Shown here in pieces: positions 1 through 10,484 of a stretch of 64,000 bases of DNA. The first letter of the stretch is position 1. Each line of letters starts with the position of its first letter. Where the stretch lies: the NCBI RefSeq assembly GCF_000374805.1, contig NZ_KB895341.1, positions 62,001 through 126,000 on the forward strand. The letters run 5' to 3'. Origin of the DNA: Chitiniphilus shinanonensis DSM 23277. Its GTDB lineage: Bacteria; Pseudomonadota; Gammaproteobacteria; Burkholderiales; Chitinibacteraceae. Position numbers and translations under genes: made by a program. The notes below the pieces were generated by a model. It ran no database searches and had not been told where the DNA came from. It saw only the letters and a program-made list of their open reading frames with translations.

Positions 1-162
1 CACGTCCCGCACCAGCCCCTGTCCCTTGTGCATGTGGAACACCGAGCCTTCGCCGGTGACGATGCCTGCGGCATCCTGGCCACGATGTTGCAGGACCAGC
101 AGCCCATCGTAGAGCAGTTGGTTAACGGGGGTTTTGGCGACAACGCCGACAATGCCACACAT
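1..162 (-). CDS. purF: Amidophosphoribosyltransferase PurF, N-terminal part (cut by window edge)
   Basis: First committed step of purine synthesis: transfers ammonia from glutamine to PRPP in the cytoplasm. Only the first 54 codons are inside the window. The start reads [12 protein letters not shown], where Cys2 is the N-terminal nucleophile of the glutaminase domain, and [13 protein letters not shown] is the conserved Ntn-hydrolase stretch that follows. The gene runs off the left edge in frame. It lies downstream of cvpA, as in most gamma- and betaproteobacteria, 43 bp after the cvpA stop, and is probably the last gene of the folC-SPOR-cvpA-purF run. No pro-peptide precedes Cys2. Confidence 0.96.
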   Translation of the reverse strand, partial: MCGIVGVVAKTPVNQLLYDGLLVLQHRGQDAAGIVTGEGSVFHMHKGQGLVRDV

Positions 163-205
163 CGAAGCTAGCCTCTCGACTCAGAACATCAACAAAGACA
201 AACCA

Positions 206-697
206 TCACTCGTAGCGCACGCGCTCGGCCAGCGGCTTGGGCAGCCACGGCAGCACCAGCCGCGCGGAGGCCTCGAACAGCGGGCTGAACATGGCATCCT
301 GCCAGGCGCGGCTCTTGGGCACCGGGGTCAGCCCGGCGCCGATCACGATCAACATCACGAACAACAGCCCCCGCACCAGACCAAAGGCGCCGCCCAGCGC
401 GCGGTCCAGGGGCTTGAGGCCGGTGGCTTTCAGGAATTGGTTCAAGGTGATGCGCAGCAACGTGGCCAGCAGCCACACCGCGAAAAACAGGCCGGCGAAC
501 CCGGCAAGGTAGCGCAGCTCTGCGCTGGGCAGGCCATCGGGAACCCAGGCGGCGGCCTCGTCGGCATAGCTCAGCGCCACCCACGCCGCCGCCACCCACG
601 CGGCCAGCGCCATCAGTTCCTGGACCAGCCCGCGCATCACCGACAGCAACACCGACAACCCCAGTATCGCCAGCACTACGTAGTCGAATACCGTCAC
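206..697 (-). CDS. cvpA: CvpA family inner membrane protein
   Basis: 163 aa, the usual size. CvpA is a small four-helix inner membrane protein linked in E. coli to colicin V production and bile or envelope stress tolerance; its biochemical activity is not settled. The N-terminus (MTVFDYVVLAILGLSVLLSV) is the first membrane helix. The next helices follow at about residues 28-48, 60-85 and 100-122, and the glycine-rich stretch GGAFGLVRGLLF is typical of the family. The start overlaps the stop of the upstream SPOR gene by 4 bp, which indicates translational coupling, and purF follows. Confidence 0.93.
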   Translation of the reverse strand: MTVFDYVVLAILGLSVLLSVMRGLVQELMALAAWVAAAWVALSYADEAAAWVPDGLPSAELRYLAGFAGLFFAVWLLATLLRITLNQFLKATGLKPLDRALGGAFGLVRGLLFVMLIVIGAGLTPVPKSRAWQDAMFSPLFEASARLVLPWLPKPLAERVRYE

Positions 698-1407
698 TTG
701 CTCACCAGTTGCGGCGCGTAGCCCAACTCGGCGGCCTTCTTGCGCACGGTCTGCGCCTGCCCTTCGGACATGGGGCCGATGCGCACGCGGGTCAAGGCCA
801 CGCCTTTCACGTTCACCGGCTCGCCGTGCGCGGCAAGACCGGCGCCCTTGAGCTTGGCCACGATCTCGGCCGCCTTGGCGGCGTCGCCGTAGGCGCCGAT
901 CTGGACGAACACCTGGCGATTGGCCGGTGCGGCCGCAGCCGCGGGCTCGGCTTCGTCCAGGCCTTCCAGGATGCGCTTGGGATCGGGCGTCGGCTTGGGC
1001 TTCGGGGTAGGCGTGGGGCGCGGCGTAGGGGTCGGACGCGGCGCGGCGGTCGGCTCGGGCCGGGCTTCCGGATCGGGCACGGCGGCCTGCTCGTGCGCGG
1101 GAGTCGGCGCCGAGGCCGGGCGCTCCACCTGCTGGTTGACCAGCTTGCCCGGCAAGGCGGCGAGCGCGGCGCTGGCCGTGGTGGGGAATGGCGTCGGGCT
1201 GGGCTTGGCGGCCAGGCTGGGCGCGCTGGCCTCGATCACCACCGGCTGGCTGGCCTGCACCAGGTTCTGCGGCGGTGCCGCGTCCATCACCGTCCAGAGA
1301 ACGATGAGCGCGAACAGGACCAATGCGATGGCCCCCACCAGGCGGCGCCGCGCGCGTTTACGCAGCTCCAGCAATTCTTCGCTGACGTTGTCTCGTGCCA
1401 TGCTCAC
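694..1407 (-). CDS. SPOR-domain membrane protein (DedD-like)
   Basis: 237 aa. A cytoplasmic N-terminus rich in Arg is followed by one membrane helix at about residues 22-40. A long Pro/Ala/Thr-rich periplasmic linker includes a run of PTP repeats (about residues 120-140). A C-terminal SPOR domain starts near residue 165 (RQVFVQIGAYGDAAKAAEI) and ends with TRVRIGPMSEGQAQTVRKKA. SPOR domains bind denuded septal peptidoglycan, so a cell-division role is likely. In E. coli, dedD also sits between folC and cvpA, which supports the DedD assignment. The gene overlaps folC and cvpA by 4 bp each, so the three are coupled. Confidence 0.85.
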   Translation of the reverse strand: MSMARDNVSEELLELRKRARRRLVGAIALVLFALIVLWTVMDAAPPQNLVQASQPVVIEASAPSLAAKPSPTPFPTTASAALAALPGKLVNQQVERPASAPTPAHEQAAVPDPEARPEPTAAPRPTPTPRPTPTPKPKPTPDPKRILEGLDEAEPAAAAAPANRQVFVQIGAYGDAAKAAEIVAKLKGAGLAAHGEPVNVKGVALTRVRIGPMSEGQAQTVRKKAAELGYAPQLVSK

Positions 1408-2675
1408 CGTTCACGCGCAGCCATGACCTCGGCCACGGTGTAGAAGGATCCGAAGACGAGGATTCTATCAGCTTCGCCCGCAGCCTCACAGGCGGCGGCG
1501 TAGGCTTCCCCGATCGATTGGTATTGTGTCACCCGCGCACGCGGGGCGTGTTGCCGTACCAGTCCGGCCAGCACCTCGGCGCCAGCCGCACGCGCGATAT
1601 CGGGCGCGGCGACGTGCCAGTGGTCGATGCGGTCGGCCAGGATGCCGACCACGCCGGCGATGTCCTTGTCGGCCATCGCGCCGAACACCGCATGGGTGTC
1701 GGCGGCATAGCCCATGCCGTCCAGCGCCAGGCGCAGCGCATGGGCGGCGTGCGGATTGTGCGCCACATCCAGCACCGTCTGCGGCCGCCCGGGCAGCACC
1801 TGGCAGCGCGCCGGCCATTCCACTTCGAGCAGGCCGCGCTTGATGTGGCCCAGCCCCACCGGCAGGCGGTCACGCACGCTGTCGAGGATGGCAATCGCCA
1901 GGGCGGCATTGCCCAACTGGTATGGGCCGCGCAGTGCCGGCAACGGCAGCGCGTGATGCTTGCCGGCGCGGGTGGCGCACATCCACTGGTTGCCCTCGCC
2001 TTCCTTCTGCCAGGAGAAATCGCGGCCGATCAGCTGGAGGTCTGCTCCCTGCTGCGCAGCCACATCCAGTAGCGCCTGCGGCGGGTTTGGATCTGCGCAG
2101 AGCGCAGGCTTGCCTGGGCGGAAGATCCCAGCTTTTTCAAACGCGATCTTTTCACGGGTATCGCCCAGATAGGATTGATGATCGAGGTCCACGTTGACCA
2201 CGGCGGCGACGTCGGGGTCGAACACGTTGACGGCGTCCAGGCGACCGCCCAGCCCCACCTCCATCACCGCCACGTCCACGCCGGCATCGATGAACTGCTT
2301 CATCGCGGCCAGCGTGCCAAATTCGAAATAGGTCAGCGACACCTCGCCCCGCGCCGCCTCGACGGCGCCCAGGGCGGCGACGATGGCGGCATCGGCAGCC
2401 GGCACCAGGTCGATGCGCACGCGCTCGTTGTAGTGCAGCAGGTGCGGCGAGGTGTACGTGCCCACCTTGAAGCCGGCGGCGCGCAGCATGGCGGTGAGCA
2501 TGGCGCACACCGATCCCTTGCCGTTGGTACCGCCCACGGTGAGTACGGGAAAGCCGGGAACCAGCCCGAGCGCGTCGCGCACACGGGCGACCCGCTCCAG
2601 CCCCATGTCGATCGCGCTGGGGTGCAATTGCTCGAGGTGGTGCAACCACGCCTCGAGCGTATCGGCGGAAAACAT
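1404..2675 (-). CDS. folC: Bifunctional folylpolyglutamate/dihydrofolate synthase FolC
   Basis: 423 aa, normal for the family. It adds L-glutamate to dihydropteroate and to folates using ATP. The Mur-ligase-type P-loop reads GGTNGKGSVCAML (about residues 47-59). The family stretches YTSPHLLHYNERVRID and EVGLGGRLDAVNVF follow, and the C-terminal domain carries DVAHNPHAA. It lies 11 bp after accD, the same accD-folC-dedD-cvpA-purF order as in E. coli. The start ATG is the first in frame. It is probably co-transcribed from the accD side. Confidence 0.96.
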   Translation of the reverse strand: MFSADTLEAWLHHLEQLHPSAIDMGLERVARVRDALGLVPGFPVLTVGGTNGKGSVCAMLTAMLRAAGFKVGTYTSPHLLHYNERVRIDLVPAADAAIVAALGAVEAARGEVSLTYFEFGTLAAMKQFIDAGVDVAVMEVGLGGRLDAVNVFDPDVAAVVNVDLDHQSYLGDTREKIAFEKAGIFRPGKPALCADPNPPQALLDVAAQQGADLQLIGRDFSWQKEGEGNQWMCATRAGKHHALPLPALRGPYQLGNAALAIAILDSVRDRLPVGLGHIKRGLLEVEWPARCQVLPGRPQTVLDVAHNPHAAHALRLALDGMGYAADTHAVFGAMADKDIAGVVGILADRIDHWHVAAPDIARAAGAEVLAGLVRQHAPRARVTQYQSIGEAYAAACEAAGEADRILVFGSFYTVAEVMAARER

Positions 2676-2686
2676 CGTTGGACGAC

Positions 2687-3556
2687 TCAGGCGGATACGG
2701 CGGGCTGCTTGGCCAGCAGGGTCAGCAACTGCGCGATCTGCAAGCGCATCTCGCGGCGGTCCACCACCATGTCGATGGCGCCCTTCTCCAGCAGGAACTC
2801 GGCGCGCTGGAAGCCTTCGGGCAGGGTTTCGCGCACGGTCTGCTCGATCACGCGCGGGCCGGCGAAGCCGATCAGCGCGCCGGGCTCGCCGATCACCACG
2901 TCGCCCAGGAAGGCGAACGAGGCCGAGACGCCGCCCATGGTCGGGTCGGTCAGCAGCGAGATGAACGGCAGGCGCTTGTCCGCCAGCTTGGTGAGGATGG
3001 CGCTGGTCTTGGCCATCTGCATCAGCGAGGTCAGCCCTTCCTGCATGCGGGCGCCACCGGACGCGGCCACGCAGATGAAGGGCACGCCGTTCTCGATGGC
3101 GGCCTGCACGCCGCGCACAAAGCGCTCGCCGACCACCGAGCCCATCGAGCCGTTGACGAAACCGTATTCGAACACGGCCACCACCACCGGCACCGAGTGG
3201 ATGGCTCCCTGCATCACCACCAGCGCGTCGTCTTCGCCGGTGCTTTCCTTGAAGCTTTCCAGCTGGTCGCCATAGCGCTTGACGGCCTTGAACTTGAGGA
3301 TGTCCACCGGCCGAACTTCGGCGCCGATCTCGAACCGCCCTTCGGCGTCGAGCATCAGGTCGAGGCGGCGGCGCGCGGAGATGCGGTTATGGAAATTGCA
3401 CTTCGGACAGACGTCGAGGTTGTTTTCCAGGTCGGTGCGGTACAGCACCGAGCCGCAGGCGGAACATTTGTGCCACAGGCCTTCCGGCACGGCAGACTTG
3501 GTACCCGGCTCGCGACTCTTGATCTTGGGCGGCAGCAGTTTTTGCAACCAGCTCAT
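2687..3556 (-). CDS. accD: Acetyl-CoA carboxylase carboxyltransferase subunit beta AccD
   Basis: 289 aa. Together with AccA (not in this window) it transfers the carboxyl group from biotin to acetyl-CoA, the first step of fatty acid synthesis. A four-cysteine zinc ribbon is visible (Cys31, Cys34, Cys50, Cys53), followed by the crotonase-like carboxyltransferase fold with the glycine-rich [17 protein letters not shown] stretch. I start it at [10 protein letters not shown] rather than at upstream in-frame codons because GGAGAGAACC directly precedes this ATG and the family begins this way. The 3' end is 11 bp before folC. Confidence 0.96.
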   Translation of the reverse strand: MSWLQKLLPPKIKSREPGTKSAVPEGLWHKCSACGSVLYRTDLENNLDVCPKCNFHNRISARRRLDLMLDAEGRFEIGAEVRPVDILKFKAVKRYGDQLESFKESTGEDDALVVMQGAIHSVPVVVAVFEYGFVNGSMGSVVGERFVRGVQAAIENGVPFICVAASGGARMQEGLTSLMQMAKTSAILTKLADKRLPFISLLTDPTMGGVSASFAFLGDVVIGEPGALIGFAGPRVIEQTVRETLPEGFQRAEFLLEKGAIDMVVDRREMRLQIAQLLTLLAKQPAVSA

Positions 3557-3626
3557 GGTTCTCTCCTTGGAGCCCGTCTCTATGGGATTGCACGTCGCGG
3601 CGGGCCGTCGGCCGGTCGCGACGTCT

Positions 3627-3660
3627 GGGCCGCGCGCCGCCCGTGGCGCGCGCGGGGCCC
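3627..3660 (-). terminator. GC-rich hairpin between trpA and accD
   Basis: An almost perfect inverted repeat of G and C (arms beginning GGGCC and ending GGCCC, around a 3-base turn) sits just downstream of the trpA stop. It lacks a U-run, so it may be only a weak pause site or an mRNA stabiliser rather than a true terminator. The rest of the 113-bp gap between trpA and accD shows nothing else besides the accD ribosome binding site. Confidence 0.35.
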
Positions 3661-3669
3661 GTTCATTCG

Positions 3670-4473
3670 TCAGGCGTCGGCGCTGTCCATCGCCGCGCGC
3701 ACCTCGGCGAGGAATGCGGTCAGGCGCGCGGCCAGGCCCTCCTCGCCCGCTTCCACTTCCTGCACCAGGCGCGAGCCGATCACCACCGCGTCGGCCACGC
3801 GCGCCACGCGGCGCGCCGATTCCGCATCGCGGATGCCGAAGCCCACGCCGATCGGCAGCGACAGGTGCTGGCGCAACGTGGCCAGCTTGCTGGCCACGCT
3901 GTCGATATCCAGGTTCGCCGCGCCGGTCACGCCCTTGAGCGACACGTAGTACACGTAGCCGCCGGCCAGCCGGGCCGCGCTCTTCAGTCGCGATTCCGGC
4001 GTGGTCGGCGCCAGCAGGAAGATCTGGTCCAGCCCGTGCGCACGCAGCACGCCGGTGCATTCCTCGGCCTCTTCCGGCGGCAGGTCCACCGTCAGCACGC
4101 CATCGACACCGGCGGCCGCCGCGGCGCTGGCGAAGGCTTCGTAGCCCATCGCCTCGACCGGGTTGGCATAACCCATGAGCACCACCGGGGTGTCGGCGTC
4201 GCGCTGGCGGAATTCGGCGACCATCGCCAGCACCTGGCGCAGCGTGACCTTGTGCGCCAGCGCGCGCTCGCTGGCGCGCTGGATCACCGGACCATCGGCC
4301 ATCGGATCGGAAAACGGTACACCGAGTTCAACGATGTCGGCGCCGCCGGCGACCAGCGCGTGCATCAGCTCGACGGTCAGCCCGGGACGCGGATCGCCGG
4401 CGGTGATGAACGGAATCAGCGCCTGGCGTTGCTGCGCGGCCAACTGCGAAAAGACTTTCTGGATTCTGGACAT
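3670..4473 (-). CDS. trpA: Tryptophan synthase alpha subunit
   Basis: 267 aa from the ATG at [14 protein letters not shown]; an upstream in-frame ATG would only add an Arg-rich tail not seen in the family. The enzyme cleaves indole-3-glycerol phosphate to indole and glyceraldehyde 3-phosphate. The segment [14 protein letters not shown] holds the catalytic Glu and Asp (Glu49 and Asp60 in E. coli numbering), and [11 protein letters not shown] is the phosphate-binding loop. The beta subunit gene lies 52 bp upstream, and trpF precedes that. The other trp genes are not in the window, so the pathway is split over several loci, as is usual in betaproteobacteria. Confidence 0.96.
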   Translation of the reverse strand: MSRIQKVFSQLAAQQRQALIPFITAGDPRPGLTVELMHALVAGGADIVELGVPFSDPMADGPVIQRASERALAHKVTLRQVLAMVAEFRQRDADTPVVLMGYANPVEAMGYEAFASAAAAAGVDGVLTVDLPPEEAEECTGVLRAHGLDQIFLLAPTTPESRLKSAARLAGGYVYYVSLKGVTGAANLDIDSVASKLATLRQHLSLPIGVGFGIRDAESARRVARVADAVVIGSRLVQEVEAGEEGLAARLTAFLAEVRAAMDSADA

Positions 4474-4525
4474 GGGTCTGGGTCTGGAAATGCGACGAGG
4501 GCGCAAGCGCCCTCCGTCGATTGAA

Positions 4526-5737
<1,212 letters not shown>

Positions 5738-5753
5738 GTTCGTTTTCACTCCA

Positions 5754-6371
5754 TCAGGCCGCGCGCACCGCATCGATGAACGCCGCAATCCGTTCCAAAT
5801 CCTTGACGCCCCGCGCCGATTCCACGCCGCTGGACACATCCACGGCCCACGGGCGCACACGCTGGACCGCGTCGCGCACATTGTCGGGATCGAGACCGCC
5901 GGAGAGCACCAGCGGCAACGGCAGATCGGGGGGCAACAGCCGCCAGTCGAATGCTTCGCCGGTGCCGCCGGGCACGCCTTCGACGAAGGCATCGACCAGC
6001 AGGCCGCGCGCGTCGGCATAGCGGGCCGCGTATTCTAACAAATTTACATCCGGTTTTACCCGGACAGCCTTCAGGTAAGGCCGGCCGAAGGCACGACAGT
6101 AGTCGGGCGCCTCGTCGCCATGGAATTGCAGGACATCCAGCGGCACCGCGGCCAGCACCTGGCGCACGAAGGCCGGCTCGGCGTTCACGAACAAGCCGAC
6201 GCTGCTGACGAAAGGCGGCAACGCGGCGCACACCGCCGCCGCGGTGGCGAGATCGACGTTGCGCGGGCTGGGGCCGTAGAACACCAGGCCGATGGCATCG
6301 GCGCCCAGCCGGGCCGCCTGACGGGCGGTGGCTGCATCGCGCAGGCCGCAGATCTTGATTCGTGTGGTCAT
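5754..6371 (-). CDS. trpF: Phosphoribosylanthranilate isomerase TrpF
   Basis: 205 aa, single-domain enzyme (not fused to TrpC). It performs the Amadori rearrangement of phosphoribosylanthranilate. KICGLRD near the N-terminus contains the catalytic Cys, and [10 protein letters not shown] near residue 155 contains the catalytic Asp. [10 protein letters not shown] and the VDVSSGVES phosphate-binding segment are typical. It lies between truA (12 bp gap) and trpB, the usual truA-trpF-trpB order of this bacterial group. Confidence 0.96.
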   Translation of the reverse strand: MTTRIKICGLRDAATARQAARLGADAIGLVFYGPSPRNVDLATAAAVCAALPPFVSSVGLFVNAEPAFVRQVLAAVPLDVLQFHGDEAPDYCRAFGRPYLKAVRVKPDVNLLEYAARYADARGLLVDAFVEGVPGGTGEAFDWRLLPPDLPLPLVLSGGLDPDNVRDAVQRVRPWAVDVSSGVESARGVKDLERIAAFIDAVRAA

Positions 6372-6383
6372 CGGGTTTCCAGG

Positions 6384-7166
6384 TCAGACGATGCCGTGGC
6401 GTGGTTCGGGTTCGCTCGCCAGGCCGAATTCGGCCGGATAGCTGACCCCCGCCAGGTACAGGCCGTCGGGCATGAAGGTCGGCGGGGCGATGGTGCGATC
6501 GCGCGCCGCCAGCAGTTCGACGATCCACGATGGCGGGCGGTTGCCCTTGGCCACGTGGAGCAACGCGCCCATGATATTGCGCACCATGTGATGCAGAAAG
6601 GCGTCGGCGGCGAAGTCGCATACCACCATCTGCCCGTCGCGGCGGATATCGAGCCGGCGCAAGGTCTTGACGGGGGTCCTGGCCTGGCACTCGGCGGCAC
6701 GGAAGCTGGAAAAGTCGTGCGTGCCCAGCAGCCGTTGCGCGGCGTCACGCATCGCGTCCAGGTCCAGTGCCTGGTGCATCCAGCCCACCCGCCCCGCCAT
6801 CAGCGCGGGCCGCACCGGGTGATTCAGCAGCAGGTAGCGGTAATGGCGCGCGGTGGCGGAAAAACGCGAGTGGAACGCATCGGGCACCTGGCGCGACCAC
6901 AGCACCGACACCGCGGGCGGCAGGAAGCTGTTCACGCCGCGCACCCAGGCCGTCAGCGGACGCTGGACTTCGGTCTCGAAATGGCCGATCTGTCGCGTCG
7001 CATGCACGCCCGCATCGGTGCGCCCCGCCGCGTGCAGCCGCACCGGGTGCCCCGCCATGCGCGACAGCGCGTCCTCCAGCGCCGCCTGCACGGTGGGCTG
7101 GTCGGGCTGGATCTGCCAGCCGGCAAAGGCGCGGCCATCGTATTCGATGGCGATGGCGTATTTCAT
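6384..7166 (-). CDS. truA: tRNA pseudouridine(38-40) synthase TruA
   Basis: 260 aa from MKYAIAIEYDG; an ATG five codons upstream exists but adds only MPTRP. It isomerises uridines 38-40 in the anticodon arm of several tRNAs. The catalytic Asp is in AAGRTDAGVHA (about residues 51-61), and the C-terminal half has FLHHMVRNIMGAL. It lies first in the truA-trpF-trpB-trpA-accD run and 22 bp after the EcfT-like gene. Confidence 0.96.
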   Translation of the reverse strand: MKYAIAIEYDGRAFAGWQIQPDQPTVQAALEDALSRMAGHPVRLHAAGRTDAGVHATRQIGHFETEVQRPLTAWVRGVNSFLPPAVSVLWSRQVPDAFHSRFSATARHYRYLLLNHPVRPALMAGRVGWMHQALDLDAMRDAAQRLLGTHDFSSFRAAECQARTPVKTLRRLDIRRDGQMVVCDFAADAFLHHMVRNIMGALLHVAKGNRPPSWIVELLAARDRTIAPPTFMPDGLYLAGVSYPAEFGLASEPEPRHGIV

Positions 7167-7188
7167 CGGACGGGTCGGCAACGGTGGA

Positions 7189-7842
7189 TCAAGACGGAAA
7201 CGGGCTCAACAGGCACAACAGGGTGGCGATCACCCCCAGCAACACGAGCAGCAGCACGGCCCGCTGTCGCGCCCCGAGGGCGGAAGGCGGCCATTGTAAG
7301 GCAACGGGCGCCTCGACGTCCCACTCCCGACCGTCGGCCAGCGCCTGCCACACGCTGCGCCAGCCCGGGCGCTCCCCCAGCAACCGATCGGCGTAGGCCA
7401 GGGTCAGCGCCAGCCGCAACGCGGCCCGGCGTCGGTCCAGCCCCAGCCAGGCCAGCGGTGCGGCCAGCACGTACATACCGTCGAACAATCGCTCGCGCGA
7501 CAGTCCGCCCAGCATCCATTGCAAGGTGAGCACCACGCCGAGCAGGCGCAGTCCCTGGGTCGCGCCTGCCTCCAGCCCTTCGTGGGTCGGCGACCAGGGA
7601 TGGGGCCACAGGTATTGGCCCGGCACACTCCAGCCGTACACCAGGACGATGGCGAGCAGCAGCATGCGCATGCGCCGCAGCAGTTGCCACAGCCGGCGCG
7701 GCGTGCGCCACAGCAACCAGAGCGCAGCCATGGCGACCCCAAAACAAAGTGGCGTGGGCTGCATCCACTGCACGCCACACGCCACCCAGAACCAGCAGAG
7801 CATGCGCTGGGCCGGATGGGCCCAGGCATGGCCGGTGTTCAT
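7189..7842 (-). CDS. CbiQ/EcfT-family integral membrane protein, orphan
   Basis: 217 aa with about five hydrophobic helices. The layout and the segments GMYVLAAPLAWLGLDRRRAA and LRLALTLAYADRLLGERPG resemble the T component of energy-coupling-factor transporters (CbiQ/EcfT), which couples ATPases to a substrate-binding membrane protein. The usual Ala-Arg-Gly coupling motifs are not clear, and no ATPase or S-component gene is next to it. I start at the ATG that overlaps the fimV stop as TGATG; a GTG lies one codon earlier. It is coupled to fimV upstream and truA downstream. Function unknown; family call moderately sure. Confidence 0.6.
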   Translation of the reverse strand: MNTGHAWAHPAQRMLCWFWVACGVQWMQPTPLCFGVAMAALWLLWRTPRRLWQLLRRMRMLLLAIVLVYGWSVPGQYLWPHPWSPTHEGLEAGATQGLRLLGVVLTLQWMLGGLSRERLFDGMYVLAAPLAWLGLDRRRAALRLALTLAYADRLLGERPGWRSVWQALADGREWDVEAPVALQWPPSALGARQRAVLLLVLLGVIATLLCLLSPFPS

Positions 7843-10484
7843 CACAGCGAATCGAGCAGGCCGCGCGCCTCTCCTTGTTGCGTCGCGTTACCTTCGGACA
7901 GCGCCTCCTGCAGGATCTCCCGCGCGCCTTCCACGTCGCCCATGTCGATATAGGCGCGAGCCAGGTCGATCTTGGTCTGCACCGGGTCCTCGGCCGAGAA
8001 ATCCAGCTCGTTGACCGTGTCCTGATCGAGGTCGATCGGTGGAGGTGCGGGCGTTTTCGTGGCAGCGGGCACAGCGGTATCGTCCAGGTTGAAGTCGAAG
8101 TCGAGGTCGATGCCTTCGCTACCCGCCGGCGGTTCGGCGGACGGCGTCAGCGCCGAGATATCCAGGTCGAAGTCCGCGACCGGCGCAGGCGTCACCGCGG
8201 GCTCGGGGGCCGCCTCGATGGCCGGCTCGGCCAGGGTCGGACGATCCAGGTCGAGATTGAAGTCCAGATCGTTGAACTCTTCGGGCGCGGCAGCCGGGGC
8301 CGGCACGTCCAGTTCCAACGACGTGTCGAGCGCACCTGTCTGGGCGGGTACACCGGTCTCTTCCGGCACGACGAAGGCGTCGAGGTCGAAATTCAGGTCG
8401 GCGGCGGGTGCCGGGACAGGCTCGGGGGCCGGCTCGACATGCGGCGCGGGCGCCGGTTCGTCGAAGCCCAGATCCAGATCCAGCGCGGCGCTGGGTGCCG
8501 CCACGGCAGCGGCAGCGACGGCCGCCCCCGCCGCCAGCGGTGCGGCCGGCGTGGTGTCGACGAAGCCGTGCGCATCGGGCGCGCCGCCACGGCCATCCTT
8601 GCGGGCGTACAGCGGGTTTTCCGGATCGATATTGCGGCCCAGGTACGACGCCTGCTCCCACACCGGGCCATGGCCGTTGGTGCTGGCGTACAGATCGGCG
8701 GCGATCTCCTCGAAGGAGGTGCGGTCCTTGCGTGCCGAGTAGATCTCCAGCAACTTCATGCGGATTTCGTTGCGCGTCGGGTCCTTGGACAGCGCGTCCT
8801 TGAGGATTTCCTCCGCCTGGGTGTCACGGCCATAGGCCATGTAGACCTCGGCCTCGGCGATCGGATCGACCTCGTCGGTATCGATGGTGCCCAGGCCCTG
8901 GCGGCTGAAGTCGGTCAGGAACGAGTTCTCGGTCGGCTGGGTGCTGATGACCGCGCCGCCGGTATTGCCCAGCACGGTGTTCGGCTTGAGGTCGCCACCG
9001 GTGATGATGCTGTCCTCGAACACGGCGGGGCGACGACGGCGCGCCCACAGCAGGCCGCCGACACCGAGCACCAGCACGGCGGCGCCACCCAGCAACAGCA
9101 TCGAATTGCTCAACAGGCTGTCGAGGAAGGATTCCTCTTCGACCGGCGCCTCGATCTGCACCGGCGCGCGGCGCTTCTTCTTGGCAGGCGCCGAGGCGGG
9201 CTCGCTGGCCACCGGCGCGGCGGCGGCGGATGCGGTCACCGCCGCGGCGGCCGAAGCGGCGGCCTGCGTCGGCGTGGGCTCCGGTGTCGGGGCAGCGGTG
9301 GGCTCCGGCGGCAGCGTCGGGGTCGGCACGACCTTGGTCGGCGTCGGCGTGGGCACGGCCTTGCCCTGCCCCTTGATCGCCAGCATCTTCTCCATGTCGC
9401 GAACGGTCTTTTCCAGTTCGCCGACACGCTCGTTGGCCTCGGTCAACGCCTTCTGGCGTGCCACGGCCTCTTCCTCGAGGCTGCGGATGCGCGCCTGCGC
9501 ATCGCCCTTGCCACCCTTGTCGACGCCCTTGGACAGACGCAGGGTGTCGCGGTTTTCGGCCTGGGTCGTGCCCTTGTCCTCGACCTGCGCGGAAATCTTG
9601 CCCGATGCGCTCTGCCCTTGCTCGGCGCTCGGTCCGGTCACCGCCGCGTCGGCCACACGCTGGCGATAGGCGCGCCAGTTCTCCGACTGCAAGCGGATTT
9701 CCTTGGCGGCTTCGGCGCGCGGAATGGCGGCGATCTCGTCGCGGCCCGGCACGCGCAGGATCTTGCCGCGCTTGAGCCGGTTCATGTTGCCGGAGAAGGC
9801 ATCCTGGTTGTTGCGATACAGGGCGACCAGCACCTGATCCAGGTTGACGCCCTCGGGGCGGACCGACCCGGCGATCGACGACAGCGTATCGCCCGCCTTG
9901 ACGCGGTATTGGTCGGCACCCGCCTGTTCACCAGCCTCGCCCTGAGGCGCCGCCGCGGCACGCGACGGACGGCTGGGCTGCTCGGCGGCCGGGCGCGGAG
10001 TGGTCGCGGCAGGAGCAGGCGCGGGCGTCTTGCCCGACAGGCGGCCCGGCAGCGCGGCGGTGGCGCTGGGACGGGTGGTGTTGTAGTCGACCGGATCGAT
10101 CAGCGCGGTGTATTCGCGCTGGATATGTCCATTGGCCCAATTGAGTTCGACGAGCAGGTCCAGAAACGGCTCGCTGATGGGCTGATTGGAACTGACCGCC
10201 ACATAATATTGGCCGCCGGCGCGCTTCTCGATGTTCAGGCGCAGGCCCAGCGACGGTGGCGGATATTGGATTTGCGCGGTGGCGAAAGCCGCCGGGGACG
10301 CCAGGCTGACCACCAGCGAATCGGCCTCGTCGGGCGCCACCGACACCAGGTCGATTTCGCCACGGAACGGCTGCCCCAGGCCGGATTGCACGTTCAGCCG
10401 ACCCAGCCCAGCCGCATTTGCTATTAACGGCGTGGCCAGCATCATGGCCAAAACGCAGGCCTTGATTTTTGGTTTGCTCAGCAC
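7842..10484 (-). CDS. fimV: FimV/HubP-family pole-organising protein
   Basis: 880 aa. FimV proteins are inner membrane proteins that bind peptidoglycan through a periplasmic LysM domain and organise the cell pole, type IV pili and twitching through an acidic cytoplasmic tail. Seen here: a signal-like N-terminus ending AANAA-style (TPLIANAAGLG), the conserved N-terminal beta domain, a LysM motif (YRVKAGDTLSSIAGSV, about residue 190), coiled coil near residue 330, a Pro/Thr/Ala-rich stretch, one membrane helix (SMLLLGGAAVLVLGVGGLLW), an acidic LDLD-rich tail, and the C-terminal FimV TPR motif (KIDLARAYIDMGDVEGAREI). I prefer the GTG start because GGGGGGAATC directly precedes it; an ATG seven codons upstream lacks a ribosome binding site. 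Confidence 0.9.
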   Translation of the reverse strand: MLSKPKIKACVLAMMLATPLIANAAGLGRLNVQSGLGQPFRGEIDLVSVAPDEADSLVVSLASPAAFATAQIQYPPPSLGLRLNIEKRAGGQYYVAVSSNQPISEPFLDLLVELNWANGHIQREYTALIDPVDYNTTRPSATAALPGRLSGKTPAPAPAATTPRPAAEQPSRPSRAAAAPQGEAGEQAGADQYRVKAGDTLSSIAGSVRPEGVNLDQVLVALYRNNQDAFSGNMNRLKRGKILRVPGRDEIAAIPRAEAAKEIRLQSENWRAYRQRVADAAVTGPSAEQGQSASGKISAQVEDKGTTQAENRDTLRLSKGVDKGGKGDAQARIRSLEEEAVARQKALTEANERVGELEKTVRDMEKMLAIKGQGKAVPTPTPTKVVPTPTLPPEPTAAPTPEPTPTQAAASAAAAVTASAAAAPVASEPASAPAKKKRRAPVQIEAPVEEESFLDSLLSNSMLLLGGAAVLVLGVGGLLWARRRRPAVFEDSIITGGDLKPNTVLGNTGGAVISTQPTENSFLTDFSRQGLGTIDTDEVDPIAEAEVYMAYGRDTQAEEILKDALSKDPTRNEIRMKLLEIYSARKDRTSFEEIAADLYASTNGHGPVWEQASYLGRNIDPENPLYARKDGRGGAPDAHGFVDTTPAAPLAAGAAVAAAAVAAPSAALDLDLGFDEPAPAPHVEPAPEPVPAPAADLNFDLDAFVVPEETGVPAQTGALDTSLELDVPAPAAAPEEFNDLDFNLDLDRPTLAEPAIEAAPEPAVTPAPVADFDLDISALTPSAEPPAGSEGIDLDFDFNLDDTAVPAATKTPAPPPIDLDQDTVNELDFSAEDPVQTKIDLARAYIDMGDVEGAREILQEALSEGNATQQGEARGLLDSL

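Noticed and set aside
9230-9400. Repetitive PTP/APT coding stretch in fimV as a tandem repeat or CRISPR-like array
   Set aside because: It is a low-complexity Pro/Thr/Ala linker in frame, without regular spacers or conserved repeat units.
7749-10427. 892-codon open frame on the plus strand opposite fimV, and similar long frames opposite the diguanylate cyclase gene, fliD, fliC, ligA and smc
   Set aside because: High G+C codon use leaves antisense frames open. The peptides are rich in His, Arg, Gly and Ala with no family similarity, while the opposite strand holds clear, complete family members.
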